A DNA stretch of 64,000 nt from Quillaja saponaria. Taxonomy: Eukaryota; Streptophyta; Magnoliopsida; Fabales; Quillajaceae. Shown piece by piece: positions 23,049 to 36,134 of this stretch. The position numbers and the translations under genes were made by a program. The notes beneath the pieces are model-generated. The model was given only the letters and a program-made list of their open reading frames with translations, ran no database searches and had not been told where the DNA came from. Every line of letters starts with the position of its first letter. The stretch's first letter is position 1. The stretch lies in contig CM055612.1 in NCBI GenBank assembly GCA_029379385.1, positions 11,718,001 to 11,782,000 on the forward strand, written 5' to 3'.

Positions 23049-25550
23049 TACACATGATATAATAAGTGAACCCATATGTTATAACCATATTTGATTCTAG
23101 CTATCCAAGAATTACATTTTTTTTTCTTTCTGTCTTCGTAAAAAACTAAATGAGGTAAGTAGGTGGAAGAACTGAGTCTCAAATAGTGTTGGTAATGGAT
23201 TGGATCTAGTCGTTATCCTACTCAATGCAACTTTTATTAACCAGATTCTCTACAGTCTCTGATCCGGTCTGGCACTTCCTGATCTGTAGAAGTGGCAGAT
23301 AAAATCCAACTCGACCCTTTTTTTATTATTATTATCAATTTATGGTTTTTTGTTTTTGTAAAATCTTTTGCTACTTGATATATAAAATAAAATTTTTGTA
23401 GATTGAAACAAACTAAATAATTTTTTTAAAATTTTATAAAAGGGTGTGTTTGGGCATTATTGGAACCTGGGATATATTGCTTAGTCAGTTAGTCTTCTAG
23501 TTATTATTTTCTCTTTATTATTTAGTCTCTTGATGTTAAAACAAAAACTATATGTTGAATCATATAGGTTGATGCCTTGATTCAAATAAGATTTTGATGA
23601 TAGCAAAATAAATAATATGCAATGCGAAACTAACTTTATCTTATTTGTCTATTGCATGTACATTGAGCTTAATGTGAATATTTCAGTTGAAGGAATCAAA
23701 CTTAAATCAGCATATCAATCAGCTAAAGAATTCAACTGAAGAACATCCATCAATCAACTAAACTAACACAATGGAAGAATCAATATCATAACGTGTAGCT
23801 TTACCAAAGCCCATTTACTGAAAAAATCAAATGAAGCTAACTCAGTTAGCTGAAGAAAAGCATTCAAATCAGTCAGCTGCATATAATCCGAAGTTCTCAA
23901 CTGAAACCGTGATATCAACTGAAATCTTATTGACCTTTTCATACGGCACCATTTTTGAAAGAGAATCGATTGTTAGACGTATGCGATTATTGTGAGCCTA
24001 TCTGTTGTTAGTATGAATTATCTGCAGGAAATAATCCCATTTTTTTCCCATAGTTTATGAATTTTTTTCCGATCATAAAAAGGATGAGAAATTTTTTTTG
24101 TAAAGTTGAATTCAGATTGCTTGTTGAATTGGTATAACTTTGGCAACATAGCAAAATCTGGGAGACGAAAAGGTTTATGACATTAACACATGTATTTAAA
24201 GATATAGATATATTACATTCAAGATGATTATTATGAAACATAAAAGTAACATGCATGTTTAAATTAAGTTAGACTTTAGAAGTAAGTTGGAATAGCCCGA
24301 CAGAAGTAAACTACTGCGTGTTGAATGATAGCACCAAAAAAGTCACAATGACATTCATTTTACACGTTAACAATAAAGTCCAGGGCTAAAGACCATTATA
24401 TCAAGAACATTACCCAGACAAAATTTGTTATTGCATCTCCTTCACAGTGAGACTGTAGAATCAAGCATGCATGTTTCTGGAGTTGGAACAAATATGAATG
24501 ATATACAAATAAACTAAAAAGGCATGTTTATAGTCTAAAATTATTTTTGAATTGATCCAACTCCTGAACTAGCCTGACAATTATGGAGGTGAGGAAGCTC
24601 TCAAATCCAATATAAATCCATGACTAAACAGAAACGTCAGGTTTCTTATGCTAATATCCAATTTTCACTTTGTCAAGAGCTTCATAATTAATTACCACAA
24701 CTTGAGGACTGAAAGCTTATCAGAAGAGGCAGTAATATTGCAGGTCTATGCAACAAAAATCCAACCATCTAATTTTGATTCTTTCTAAAATATAAGACAA
24801 AACTCATCACATCAGCTTCTAATAGTAAGCGTGGAAAGGATCAATGAATGAAGGGTGTAGAGATGCTGAATCAGATATGAACAGAAGAAGCAATGGTGTT
24901 TTCAAAAGCATGACTCGGTCCATACCAACCCTAAAAATTCAATTGTCTAAATAACTTTTAACAATCTAAAAAGCTTCAATTGTTTTTCCTATCATAAGAC
25001 ATGAATTCTTTCCTTTCTACAGGTTCTCACGGTTGTAGGAAGATTCCTTCAAGTTAAAATTTTTAAACATTGTGGTGTTTTCTTTTCTTATCTTATATTT
25101 AAAAATGAATTGATTGAATCAATTGAACGATCACCAGAAGTAAGTTTTTAAATCAAGTTCATCGCAATCTATAATAACGAGTAGGAAGGAAAAAAAATCA
25201 TAAGAAATTTGAATATAAAACAATGGGGTCAGTTTAGAATCATAACATCTTGTCTACAATCTTACTTGTTTGGATAATTGGGGAGTATTGAAATATATGC
25301 ATGCATTCATATATTTGGAATACCTATGAACTATACCAGACCAGGTTCCCAGAATACATGTTAAGCTATAGGCACCTAAACTTGATGAAGATTATTTGCA
25401 CTTGCAATGAGTAGATTACCACATGCCTGCATTTTTTTTTTTTCTCTCCAACAAGAACTTCTAAACTTATTGGCTAAGGGGATTGCAAAGATATTCTGCG
25501 TGCTGAAACCCATGGTAAAGCAGCATTTTTTTCTTTTCCTACCATGATAG
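23049..25550. other. Gene-poor stretch with possible retroelement debris
   Basis: About 23560-23950 repeats short strings such as TCAACTGAA and ATCAGCTAAAG, and contains GATTTTGATGATAGCAAA, a phrase common in plant copia LTRs, but no borders or partner are visible. About 24290-25000 is less AT-rich and could be intronic or untranslated sequence. No coding region can be supported. Confidence 0.4.
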
Positions 25551-25966
25551 TGTTGGAACTTGTAGTAATTCATAATTTTGAGGATATGAATGTGGAGCCT
25601 AGAAATTACAAAATACATTATCAATTAAGTTAGTAATGAATGTATCTAGTTAAGTATAGTGAATGTATCTAGTATTGTGCCTGGGTGATTGAGTCCAATG
25701 TATGTAATTAAAGTCTAGAGTAATTAGGCATCTATTTAAAGAACTTGAGTCATTGAGTTGTAATAAGAAAATATAAAAGATTAAGAATCTAAGCTTCATA
25801 TTGAAAGTCTCCTAATATCATCTCTTTTAGGAGCTTTGTATGGCTTATGTTATACATCTCCAGTTATCATATAAATAATGTCTCACCACATGCACACTAT
25901 ATTTATATGTAAGTAGTTTTTGTTATATAGGTTTTTTTGTGCACTCCCTTGCACAAAATTCCAATA
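25551..25966 (+). repeat. 5' LTR of the short LTR element
   Basis: Direct repeat of 26727-27145. Shared blocks include GGATATGAATGT, CTAAGCTTCATATTGA and CACTATATTTATA. Confidence 0.85.
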
Positions 25967-25978
25967 TAGTATCAGAGT
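25967..25978 (+). other. Primer-binding site of the short LTR element
   Basis: TAGTATCAGAGT, two changes from the initiator Met tRNA complement, immediately after the LTR. Confidence 0.75.
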
Positions 25979-26139
25979 AGTTGCAATCCAATGGGGCTTT
26001 GAAGCTTTTACTATTCAAGGGCATGATGAAAAAAATGTTTGTTGGCATGAAAGTTTATCAAAAGGATGGACTAGCAAAAGGTCATCTAACTAGACTTCCT
26101 ATGTGGAATGACTAAATAAAAGATTTTTCGCAACTATGC

Positions 26140-26380
26140 CTGCCAAACTGAATAGTGCCTCTGAGAGAGTATCCTGACGATGACTTTATAAGCACTATGA
26201 TAAGACATTATAATAGTGTATGTAAGAGAGTAACGATGACTCTACAAGCACTATGATAAGGTATCAGAATAGTACCTCTGAGAGAGTGATGATGGCTTTA
26301 TAAGCACTATGACCAAGACAATAGAATAGTGTCTCTGAGAGAGTATCATGAAGGTTACTCTACAAGCACTGTTAGATCAA
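26140..26380 (+). repeat. Tandem repeats, four copies of about 60-70 bp, inside the short LTR element
   Basis: The unit contains ATAGTGCCTCTGAGAGAGTA, then GATGACT, then a TACAAGCACTATGA-like end. Copies begin near 26150, 26212, 26270 and 26325. The unit looks non-coding. Confidence 0.75.
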
Positions 26381-26726
26381 GAAAGGGAGATGTTTTCCAA
26401 AATGATTGGCAAAACAGCCATGAAGAAAAGCCGCAACCAACAAAGAAAATGTTGGTCCATATAAAAGCACCGAGCAAGATGAAAATGAGAAAAAGAAATT
26501 GGGGTGAATCATCATACAAATGATCAAGAAAAAATACAGCCAACAACTAATCATGAAAAAGAACTGCCAAAAAAGTGAAGAATAATGAATAGTGCAAAAA
26601 TGGAGATGAAGAAAAAAATATCATAAGAGGTTGGCAACAAAAGAAGCAAGCGAAGAGCAAAAAAAAAGTTTCAAGAATGGTGGTTTAATGGAAAGTCGTC
26701 GAGGAAAATTATGAATTAAGAGGGAG

Positions 26727-27145
26727 CGTTGGAATTAGTGGTAATTCATAATTTTGAGGATATGAATGTTGAGCCTAAATACATTGTCAATTAAGTTAAG
26801 TGTATCTTGTTAAGTGTGATGAATGTATCTAGTTAAGTGTGGTGAATGTATCTAGTGTTGTTTGTGGATGATTGCGTCCAATGTATGTAATTAATGTCTA
26901 GAGTCCTTATGACATCTATATAAAGAACATGAGTCATTGAATTGTAACAAGAAAATATAAAAGATTAAAAATCTAAGCTTCATATTGAGAGTTTCCCAAT
27001 ATCATCTCCTTTAGGAGCGTTATGCCATACATGCATCTCTGGTTACCAAATAAATAATATCTTACCACACATACACTATATTTATAGAAAAGTAATTTTT
27101 GTTATATAGGTTCCGTTGTGCACTCCCCTACTCAAAATTCCAATA
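26727..27145 (+). repeat. 3' LTR of the short LTR element
   Basis: Direct repeat of 25551-25966; the first base is C in place of T (CGTTGGAATT). Confidence 0.85.
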
Positions 27146-27539
27146 AATAGTGGGTAAATGAATTTCAGAATTGAGTTGAAACAAGATTGAATATGTATTA
27201 AACTAAAAGCGTAGACATTTTGAAAAGTATCAAATTCCCTAAATAAAATGAGTTTATTATACATGCTGATGAAAACATAGTGATACTGATAGGAAATGAA
27301 AGAAGCTCCATCAGCATATATAGCTAAAAGGACTCATTTTAGTTGATATCAACAATTACTAAGCTCCCCTTTCTCTGATTCAAACAAGTACCTTCTTTAC
27401 TATTTTTTTTTTCCTACAAAACCTTTTCTCACAGCCTCTCAAGTTTGGATCTCTTAGAAAACTTAGAGACGTAATGATGTTTTTCATGAGAGCATGAAAC
27501 ATATTGAGATTGATTGTCATGTCATACGCACTCATCTTA

Positions 27540-27860
27540 CTTAGGGCACTCTCCAACTCATTCATGTTCTGTCAGAAGGGACAAATTGTTGATATTTTCA
27601 CAAAGTCCTTTTCCGTGAAAATTCAACATTAGTTACCAAACTTAAGTTGGTTTCACACCTACCACCTTGTGTTTTAAGAAAGGAAGGGGGGGAGTTAGAG
27701 TATATTATAGCCCATGTTTAATGGCCCATGATTTATGTCTGATTTTGTGTATATACATACTAGGCTAGGTTCTTTATGTTAGATCAACTTGTATAGCCTA
27801 TATAAACAGGCTTCTACTTTGTATATTTTTATTTCAAACAATACAACTTTACTAAAATAC
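27540..27860 (+). mobile_element. 3' end of a truncated copia element (RNase H tail plus start of LTR)
   Basis: The plus strand at about 27570-27680 reads QKGQIVDIFTKSFSVK and later PPC-like HLVF followed by a purine tract (GGAAGGGGGGGAG), the usual C-terminus of copia RNase H and polypurine tract. The following TTAGAGTATATTATAGCCC begins an LTR that runs to about 27850; its far end and the rest of the element are absent. Confidence 0.6.
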
Positions 27861-28204
27861 TGTTCAACCATTTTTAAAGATGAGTACAAGGAATCATTAT
27901 CTTGCCCTATATTTTCTACCACAATATCCATTATAAATTTCTAGCATTCATTAACTTAATAACCATTACAATATTGATTGAAGAGTGCCTTGAATGGAAG
28001 CAAGGCATTATGAATCCAAAAATCTGGAAATCTGTCCTCAATCTAGAAAGATCAAAGAAAGAAAGTGGATGTGGGTGGAACACATACGGTGGTGGTCTTC
28101 CTCAACGATGATGGTGGTGGGTCCAAATGAAGAAGGAGGAGAGAGAAGGGCTATTTTTAAGAAATGGAGGAGGAAAGGGAAAGAAAAGTCGCGGTTAAGC
28201 ATTT

Positions 28205-28535
28205 AACTGGGAAAAGTATCTGCGTCTACCCATGTATACTCAGATACATTAAGTGGCACACACATATAACCAATTATTTTAATATATATATTATATTTGT
28301 GTCTGCCATGTAAACTCATAAAAAATATGGAGATACAAATAATTAGAAAAAAAATAGTGCCAAATTATATTAGTATGTGTCAACAAAATAGTATCAACAT
28401 CTGCATTCAAATATTTTAGACCACAAGAAATAAGGAAAATACGGATGCACATAGGGATTTCTGAGTTTGCCATATAACACATATAGATAAAGTAGTTTGC
28501 CATATAACACACATAGATAAAGTATTTTCTTGTAA
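28205..28535. mobile_element. CACTA transposon terminus with subterminal repeats
   Basis: The minus strand from 28535 reads CATTACAAGAAAATAC, one base from the canonical plant CACTA end CACTACAAGAAAA. Inside it lie two tandem copies of a 31-bp unit (GTTTGCCATATAACACA then TATAGATAAAGTA, about 28469-28530) and motifs such as TATCTGCGTCTACCCATG (28216) and TTTGTGTCTGCCATG (28296). The core matches the cluster at 7610-7935. The other end was not found, and the open frame at 27994-28206 shows no recognisable domain. Confidence 0.6.
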
Positions 28536-28696
28536 TGGGAGTTTATGATGGATAAGATTTTTAGGTAGAAGTACTCCAAGATTGTAATTCCTATAGGTTT
28601 GCCTTAGTCAAAGGTTAGTTGTCTCATAGGTGGGTTGATTTTAAAAGGCATGGTTTGAATTAAACAGGGTTGCTTTGAAGTATTAGATTTAAGTGG

Positions 28697-30000
28697 TGTT
28701 GATTTTACTACGCAAACACACGTATCGTCTAACAAGTAATATAATAATATAGGATGTTGACCTCACGAGAAATTATTTTTATAATGATGTTAAATACTAA
28801 ATTAAAGTAACCTAATCTTATCCAAACAACTGATTTTGTGTTGGAAAGCAATTGTTTTAAATTAAACAACAAGATATTAAACTTAAATTATCTAAACCTA
28901 GATTTACTATATCTTTCAACACTTTACTTATATTCCCATCACTCTTCTTTAAATTATGCAACGGTTCAAGTTATTAATTTTAAATTTTAAATTAATTCTA
29001 AACATCTTCCAATGTCTTAGAACATTATCCCTCTCAACTAATCCTTTATATTCTTATGAGAATTAGGTTAAGATAGAGTCATTAAGCTTAAACTCTAACT
29101 TGGCTACATATAGCAAGAGAGTATATTTCTATCTCTCAAGAAAATCAAATTACTCAAATTTATGAATAATTCAATCATATGCTAGTTCATCTATGTCTAA
29201 CCTTAAATTCCCTTTTCCAAGTTAATTTAGGATTCCTAATCAATTTAATTAATGATTAATCCACTAGAAGAATTAACAATAAGATGAACATAAATAACCT
29301 AAAACCATTAACATAAAATAATTAAGAACAAAAAGAGTATATAGGCTACATGTTAAGTTCAATTGTAACTCTAGAAAACAAAAACAAAAACATAATTGTC
29401 ATTACAAGTAAAATTAGAATATTAGAATGGAAGAAGAGAAAACAAGAAGTTGTCATGGCTTCAAGAACTTCTTAGAATATCCAATCTTCCTTGCTTTGAT
29501 GTGTGTATCAAACCTTAATCTTCAACCCTTTTTTATAGGCCTTTATTTCCTAGTTCAAATCAACTAGGATTCTAATTTATTATATGGGCACCCTGGCGCT
29601 CCCTGTCCCAGTGTTGTGGCACCAAGCTTTCTGGATTGTAAATGAACACATGATATCTTCTGGTGCTGCAACACCACACTCTTTGACTTCAAACCTGATT
29701 CATTTGATTTCCACCACTGTGGTTACAAACTTTTATACTACTATGACACTCCCTTCAATCTTATAAATCCTCTTTGAGTTATAATGGAACATTACCTCAA
29801 AGAAATTTAAAACAAAAGAGATAGCTGAAACATAAACAAAACTACTTACAAATTGACTCAAACATACTTAAATAATAAGAAAATCCTAAACAAACACAAC
29901 TAAAGCTTAAAAACAACAAATATTATTGATTTCTAATCCTAAACTCAAGAATTTAGCAAACTTGAGAACTCAAAGGTAATTAAATAACCCTATTTTTGCA
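28697..30000 (-). repeat. 3' LTR of the Athila-type element
   Basis: About 28697-29460 aligns with 40960-41747 (shared CAAGTTATTAA, TTATCCCTCTCAACTAATCC, GGCAAGAGAGTATAT-like blocks). The right border is set at about 30000 because the minus strand then reads internal-type sequence with the phrase TTTTGCTCGAGAACTAGCAA, common just before Athila 3' LTRs. This border is uncertain because the other LTR is truncated. Confidence 0.7.
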
Positions 30001-31329
30001 GAGTTATAATACTTATAAACTTAATATTTTGCTAGTTCTCGAGCAAAAGAAAGAAAGACAATTAAACAAACAAAGCAAAACAATAACTAGCAATGCAATA
30101 TACTACACTATTTATTTTCCTTAAAATCCTCAAAAATTATTTGTATGACTTGACTCAAAATAAAACACAGGTATCATTCAAGTTCATCATTTTCGAATGA
30201 ATTTCAAATGTGTGTGTGTATGATCCTTTTACATAAACTTCATGAAATCCAAATAAGTTTATATCAAGCCAAACTACATACTATAATTAAAAATCTCTAA
30301 AGTTCACCTTTCCTCTCTCTCCACTAATCAGGCTAGCACTTAATGAAAGATCAATAGAACTTAATAAAGCTTGTAATGTAAGGCTAGGGTAAAGTTGGGA
30401 TAAAATGGATTACAAATTGGCTCTACTTACCCTAAGCACACTAAATCATTTTAGGACCTTGCTAGAGCTCACATGCTTCAGTAATATACCAACTCAACTT
30501 AGGCTTTATATATAGGCCTTGCTCTTATGTTGACATGTATTTTTTGTGCCTAGATATTCTCTTGTAATTTTTTTCTTATTCGTTTACTAACCTCTTTGTT
30601 TCAAAGCAACATAAGACTTGGTATATCATCCCAAAACTTATTTCTCATTATGATTAGAGGGTAAAAAACATCATTAACTTGTTTCCTCATGCCTTTCACT
30701 TTTCTCCCAGTTTTCCTTCTGTTGCTCTTTTGACAAAGGCAATTCCTCCTAGCATAACCAATGTGCTTAAGATAAAGGGATGCAAAAGTGGTAATAAAAA
30801 AAAAAAAGAGTTAGGCCAAAATGTGTTCATAAAGAAAAATAAGATTTAGCTCAAAAGGGGTTTAATAGAGATAAAAACTTAAAAACGTAGGCATGAGAAA
30901 GCTCAAACAATCCAAAAATAGCCTAAATCGCATCTTTAACTAAGTATCGCCCATGATTTCGTCTTAAAAAAGATATAAAGCTATTTTTAGGGTTCTAAAC
31001 ATAACCTTAAGTTTACTTCAACATAAACTATTTTTAAACTATGATGAAAAATCTAAGTATAATGATCATGTGTGCAATAATGATATGAAATACTATATTT
31101 TAAGAAAAATCAACATCAAGGGATAACTATATTAATAACAATAGATTAGGAAAACAATTAACAGTATATAAAAAATAACTAACTGAACATTGAAAAGTTG
31201 ACAAACTGACATAAAACACTTAAATAATTAAACATTCAAATTACAGTGCTACAATTGAAATAACCTAAACAATCTAGAACATAATTAAACACGTAAACAT
31301 GGTTACAACTGAAACAATTAGACAATTGA

Positions 31330-33240
31330 ACTACTGCACCCCAAAACTTAAATTGAGCAGTGTCCTCAATATGAAAAGAAAGGAAAAGAAAAGAAATAAA
31401 ACCTCTTAAAACTTGAGGATTGAAAGGAGTTGGTGGATCCAGAAAGGGGAGTAGTCATCCAATAGGTTTCTAGCGCATGCACGAAGAAGCTTCTCATGCG
31501 AGAGGTGGCAAGTAGTAGAGAAGGTGTTCTATTCAGCAGCCTGGACCTTAAAACAGGAAAGGTGTTGTGTGATGGCCAAGTTTTTATCCAGATGACGCTA
31601 AGGTAGAGCCAAGGTGAAGAACTTGCACCACATAGTGAATGGGCCTACTTGTAGTAGCCAAGCAGCATAGTGACATTAATAGCAGCCTTCAGGTGCTCCA
31701 ACTCCTCACTTGGATCCTATTGCACTTTGGCACAACCGTATAAAGCAATGATCAAAGAAAGAAACCAAAGCCCCAGTGTCGGCCCCCAAGCACTTTGCAA
31801 GATAGCATTATAGATAATTCTATCAATGTCAATTGACTTAGATGTGACAATAGTCTAAAAGCATAATAGCTCTCTCCGTAGTTACATCACTGGTGTGGAG
31901 GCTTGGTTCTAGCTTGGCCATGATGAAGTAATACCATGCCTTAGCATCCTTCTCTAGTGCTTTAGACTTGAAGGAGATGGGTTCCATATTGGTAAGTTTC
32001 CACTAGGAGTTCAGTAGGAATGTTGCTATAATAACTGCAACCAGGTCTAACTCCTCTAAAAGGCTACGCACATAATCATCATTGTCAATATTCGAGGTCT
32101 GACAGAAGGCGTTAATGGTAGCCTATCAAATGGTACTTGTCTCCCATGAAAAAATGCTCGACCATTGTTGTGTTCTGAGAAATTTGCATAGAACTCAAGG
32201 ATTATCGAAATCATTGCAACTTCCAGTGTTGCATAGAACCATTCCTAATATTGCCTGCAGATGGTTTGTTGAATATATGGAAAGCTCAAGGGTCAGAAGG
32301 AAAGGCTCTTTTCGAAACTGAACCCTTATAGAGCAATTATTCTCGGTGGCATTTTGCATCTTCTGCCGATACAAATTTGTTGGTATCAAATGTTGCACTG
32401 CTACTAGTACATGCTCACTTTAGTGTTATAGTAACAAAACACACAAAACCATAACCACTAATATATGACTACGATATTAGTCTAACCTCAAATAATAACC
32501 CCGCAACATAGTTAACCATAACCCTCAGAATATTGTATAAATCGTAGCCGACAATTTTTCAATACAATGAGGCTAGCATATATATCCAAACCCCCTAATT
32601 GTATGCACCCATTCAAGCCCAAATTACACCCTTTCCACAAACACAATTATGGCATAGTAGGAACATGATTTTCAATAAACTCCTATCAATGATGAACGAT
32701 ATCATACTTTACCATATATCTCCTAAAACAACATAACTCCTATTTCATTATGTAAAAATCATCAAATTCACATGCCTATAATTTTACCAATTTATCACAA
32801 TTTTATAGCATATGAGTAATATGTTGTAGCATATATAGAAGTATTCCACCATCTTTCAATAAAAAATAAAAGAACCTCTAATATATGATGGAAATTTCAA
32901 CCTAAAACACATTCTCTATAACCCTACACCACATCACCATATCAATGCATCTATAAACATCATACCCAATATGTTAACTAAATCAAAGCATATGCCATGA
33001 ATCTATCAATCACCCTAACCATTGCAAATTAGAAAGCAAAGTACCAAGAAAACTTACTTGAACCAAAAATCCATGCAAATATACCATGGTAATGATCAAA
33101 GGAGGATGAAAAATCAATTTAGCTGCGTGGGTGTGTGATTGAATGGTGGATTTCAGAAAAGCAGATACATAATTGGGAAAAGGGGGTTAGGATTTAGGTG
33201 TTTTATGAATTGGGATTTTGATTTTAGTTTTTAAAAATAT
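31330..33240 (-). pseudogene. Athila third ORF (envelope-like / 'putative plant transposon protein') remnant
   Basis: On the minus strand at about 31960-31850 the reading AKAWYYFIMAKLEPS followed by SDVTTERAIMLL matches the domain found in the third ORF of Athila-type elements, whose function is unknown. The surrounding sequence is too worn to read through. A phrase CTCAATTTAAGTTTTGGGG at about 31340-31360, typical of these elements downstream of this ORF, supports the position. Confidence 0.55.
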
Positions 33241-33244
33241 TGAG

Positions 33245-33580
33245 TTTGCAATAGGGCATTGCGGCATTGAAACTTTTAGTGCCATGGCACCAAGCTCTAG
33301 ATTTTAAATTTTGAATTTTCATCGGACTAGCACCATGGCATTGAAGTTAAGATGCCACATGCACTGACCTTTCTAGAGTTTTATTTGAATTTTGAGAAGT
33401 TGGGCACTGTGGCATTATAGTTTAGGGTATCATGGTACTGATCTCTTTTAGTTGTTTTTTATTCGGGGCATGTGCTTAGCATTGCGGCATTGGGTCTTTG
33501 TATGCCTGCTTATGGACGTTATGGCATTGAGGTTTAGACATCATAGCACTAGAGTGTAGGGCGTTGTGACACCATGCCTT
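33245..33580. repeat. Degenerate 70-80 bp tandem repeats inside the Athila-type element
   Basis: A unit built on GCATTGCGGCATTG and a partner such as CACCATGGCATTGAAG recurs about four or five times (near 33254, 33320, 33400, 33478, 33540). Related phrases (GTGTTGTGGCACCAAGC) occur in the LTR at about 29610. No coding sense. Confidence 0.5.
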
Positions 33581-33659
33581 CAAACTTCCTTTTTCTTCTT
33601 TTTCTTTTTGTTGCTTTTTCTTGTATTCTAATAAAGTGCCTGGAATAAAAACAAACATA

Positions 33660-36134
33660 ACTTAATAGGAACTCTCAATAAAAACAAAAACATAAATTGA
33701 AAAGGAGAATCACAAATTTAGAAACTTGGGTTGCCTTCCAAGAAGCTCTTGGTTTATAGTCTTCAACTTGACTTAGTCACGTTCATTCAATGTTGGCTAG
33801 AGTGATGGAGGTTTTTTGTTGATCAAATTTGCCTCCCCTATAATGTTTAAGCCTTTGTTCATTCACCTTAAATGTCCTATCTGAACTAGTAGTAGCTACC
33901 TCAATAGCTTTATGAAGAAAAACCTTTTGAAATTGAATAGTTTTGACCACCTTAATTTGAACTTTCCCGGAAATAATTTCAAGCTAGAATTATAAAGTAA
34001 AACCTGTTGGCATAGCTCAAAATGACGGTCAATGATCTTTTTGTCATGTCATCTTTTAGTTCTTTCTTTGTAGAGCTTTGCATTCTCAAAAGCTTGAAGC
34101 CAACACTCATCCATCTCATTAAGTTAGAGTAGTCTCTTCTCACTGACTGCTTGGAAATCAAAGTTTAGCTTTTTGATGGTCTAATACGTGTTGTGCTCTA
34201 CCTCAATTTATATGGAGACATGCCTATGAGAGCTTTATAGGCTATGTGTTATACCCATAGCACATTATCCAATCTCTTAGACCTAATCATTTTCTTGATT
34301 TTCCAGTTGGAAACTTCATCTTGGCCACTTGATTGTTTGCCTCATACACAAGCTCAAAAGATAGGTTCCAATCAAGAATAACAATTATAAGATTAGAAAT
34401 TAATCTATTTTTCAATCCAAAAAGTGTAGCAAGACATGCTTCATCAAAATTAAAATGATTGTCTTTTTCTAAAAAATTACATAGCTGTTTTGAAATTTTA
34501 GAAAAGTCCTTAATGAACAGCTTATAAAAGGTCGCATGACCTACAAAGCTTGTAATTTGTTGGTCAAAATTTTTCAATTGTTTATATCATAGCTTTATCC
34601 ACCTCTATTCCTTTACTAAACACTTTATGTCCTAAGACACTACCTTCTTGTACCATAAAATTGTATTTTTCCCGATTCAAGACCAAGTTGGTATCTTCAC
34701 ATCGTTTAAGCACACAATTTAAGTTATGAATACAATTATCAAAGGAGTCTCCAAAAATAGAAAAGTCATCCATAAATACCTCAAGGCTTTGCTTCACCAT
34801 GTCGATAAAGCCATATGCATTTTTGAAAGGTAGAAGGGGCATTACATAAACTTAAATATATCCTTTTAAAGGCAAAGGTGGCATAACAACAAGTAAAGGT
34901 GGTCTTTTCTTGGTCTTCCAAGCTATAGCATTTTGGTTATACCCTGAATAATCATTTGAAAAGAAGTAATATTCCTTACATACCAACTGATCAAGCATTT
35001 GGTAATTGAAAGGAAGAGGAAAGTGGTCTTTCCTCTTGGTCTTGTTGAGTTTGTGATAGTCCATGTATAAATGTCATCCAGTCACAGTTCTTGTAAGAAT
35101 GAGCTCATTCCTTGTATTGGCAACAACAGTCATTCTTCCTTTCTTTAGTACACATTAGATTAGACTTACTCATAAGCTATCTGATATAGGATAAATAATG
35201 CCTACATCAAGCCACTTAATTATTTCTTTCTTAACCTCTTCATTCATGATGGGATTGAGTCGCCTTTGATGTTCTATGGTGATTTTAAGGTTGCTCTCCA
35301 AGAGAATTTTTTGCATGCAAAACAAAGGGCTTATGCCTTTAATGTCTACTATGGTCCATCCTAGTACCTTCTTGTATTCTCTTAGTATATAAAGGAGTTG
35401 GTCCACCTATATATTAGTAAGAGATGCAAAAATAATAATAGACAAAGTAGATAATGGACCAAGTAAATCATAAAGGGTAGGAGATGGAATGTCTAATGAT
35501 TCAAGCTTAAAGTTAGACCTAGCAATATATGGTGAGTCATCTAATAATTTCATACATTCCACAAACTCTTCATCATCTCTATCAGTATTAGAAATTAAAG
35601 ATGTTTCAAGATGATCACTAAGATAATTCTCTAAAAATACCTCTTGTGTAATATTATTCACCACATCAATTATAAAACATTCATCATAGTCTAAAGGAAA
35701 TTTCATAACTTTAAACACATTAAATGTTACATCTTGGTCTAGAACAAGATCTTCCAAGAATGTTACGGATTTCCTTATCTTCTTCAATGTCAAGCACAAT
35801 AAAATCAGTAGGAAAAATTAATTTCTTACCTTTACTAGCACATCTTCTACAATTTTTCTCAGATATGTAAGAGATCTATTAGCTAGTTGTAATGTGATAG
35901 AAGTAGGCTTTACTTTCCCTAAACCTAATTTCTAGTATATACACAATGGAATCAAATTTATACAACCTCCTAAATCACATAGAGCTTTACCCAAAAATTA
36001 AGTACCAGTAGTGCAAGGAGTAAAACTACTTGGATCCTTCAGCTTTGGTGAAAGTTTCTTTAGTAGTATGGCACTAAATTCTTCTGTCAATGCAACAGTT
36101 TCAAACTCACCTAGCCTCCTCTTTTTGGATAAGA
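33660..36134 (-). pseudogene. Athila-type pol remnant (protease end, reverse transcriptase, start of RNase H)
   Basis: On the minus strand: protease-region sequence at 36134-35998 (KKRRLGEFETVALTEE, KLSPKLKDPSSF); linker at 35799-35407; RT N-terminus at 35406-35170 (LGWTIVDIKGISP, HQRRLNP); RT palm at 35064-34852 (DYHKLNKTKRKDHFPLPF); RT catalytic region at 34842-34582 (VFMDDFSIFGDSFDN, VLGHKVFSKGIEVDKA), where the usual YXDD is FMDD; RT connection at 34577-34287 (FVGHATFYKLFIKDFSK, FNFDEACL). Frameshifts and stops separate these pieces, and I see no integrase. RT sequence is of the Athila/Tat type. Confidence 0.85.

Larger units (their letters stand above)
25551..27145 (+). mobile_element. 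Short non-coding LTR element (TRIM/LARD-like), 1.6 kb
   Basis: LTRs of about 416 and 419 bp (25551-25966 and 26727-27145) enclose about 760 bp with no retrotransposon coding sequence. A primer-binding site reading TAGTATCAGAGT follows the first LTR, and a purine tract (TTAAGAGGGAG) precedes the second. The flanking 5-mers are GATAG (25546-25550) and AATAG (27146-27150), one change apart. LTR ends are TGTTGGAA and TTCCAATA, a near-inverted pair. It must have used another element's enzymes. Confidence 0.85.

Noticed and set aside
26140..26380. CRISPR-like spacing of repeats
   Set aside because: Units are adjacent imperfect tandem copies without unique spacers, inside a plant LTR element.
27994..28206. 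70-residue plus-strand frame next to the CACTA end
   Set aside because: Arg/Lys/Gly-rich from purine runs, no recognisable domain, and likely part of the transposon's end region.
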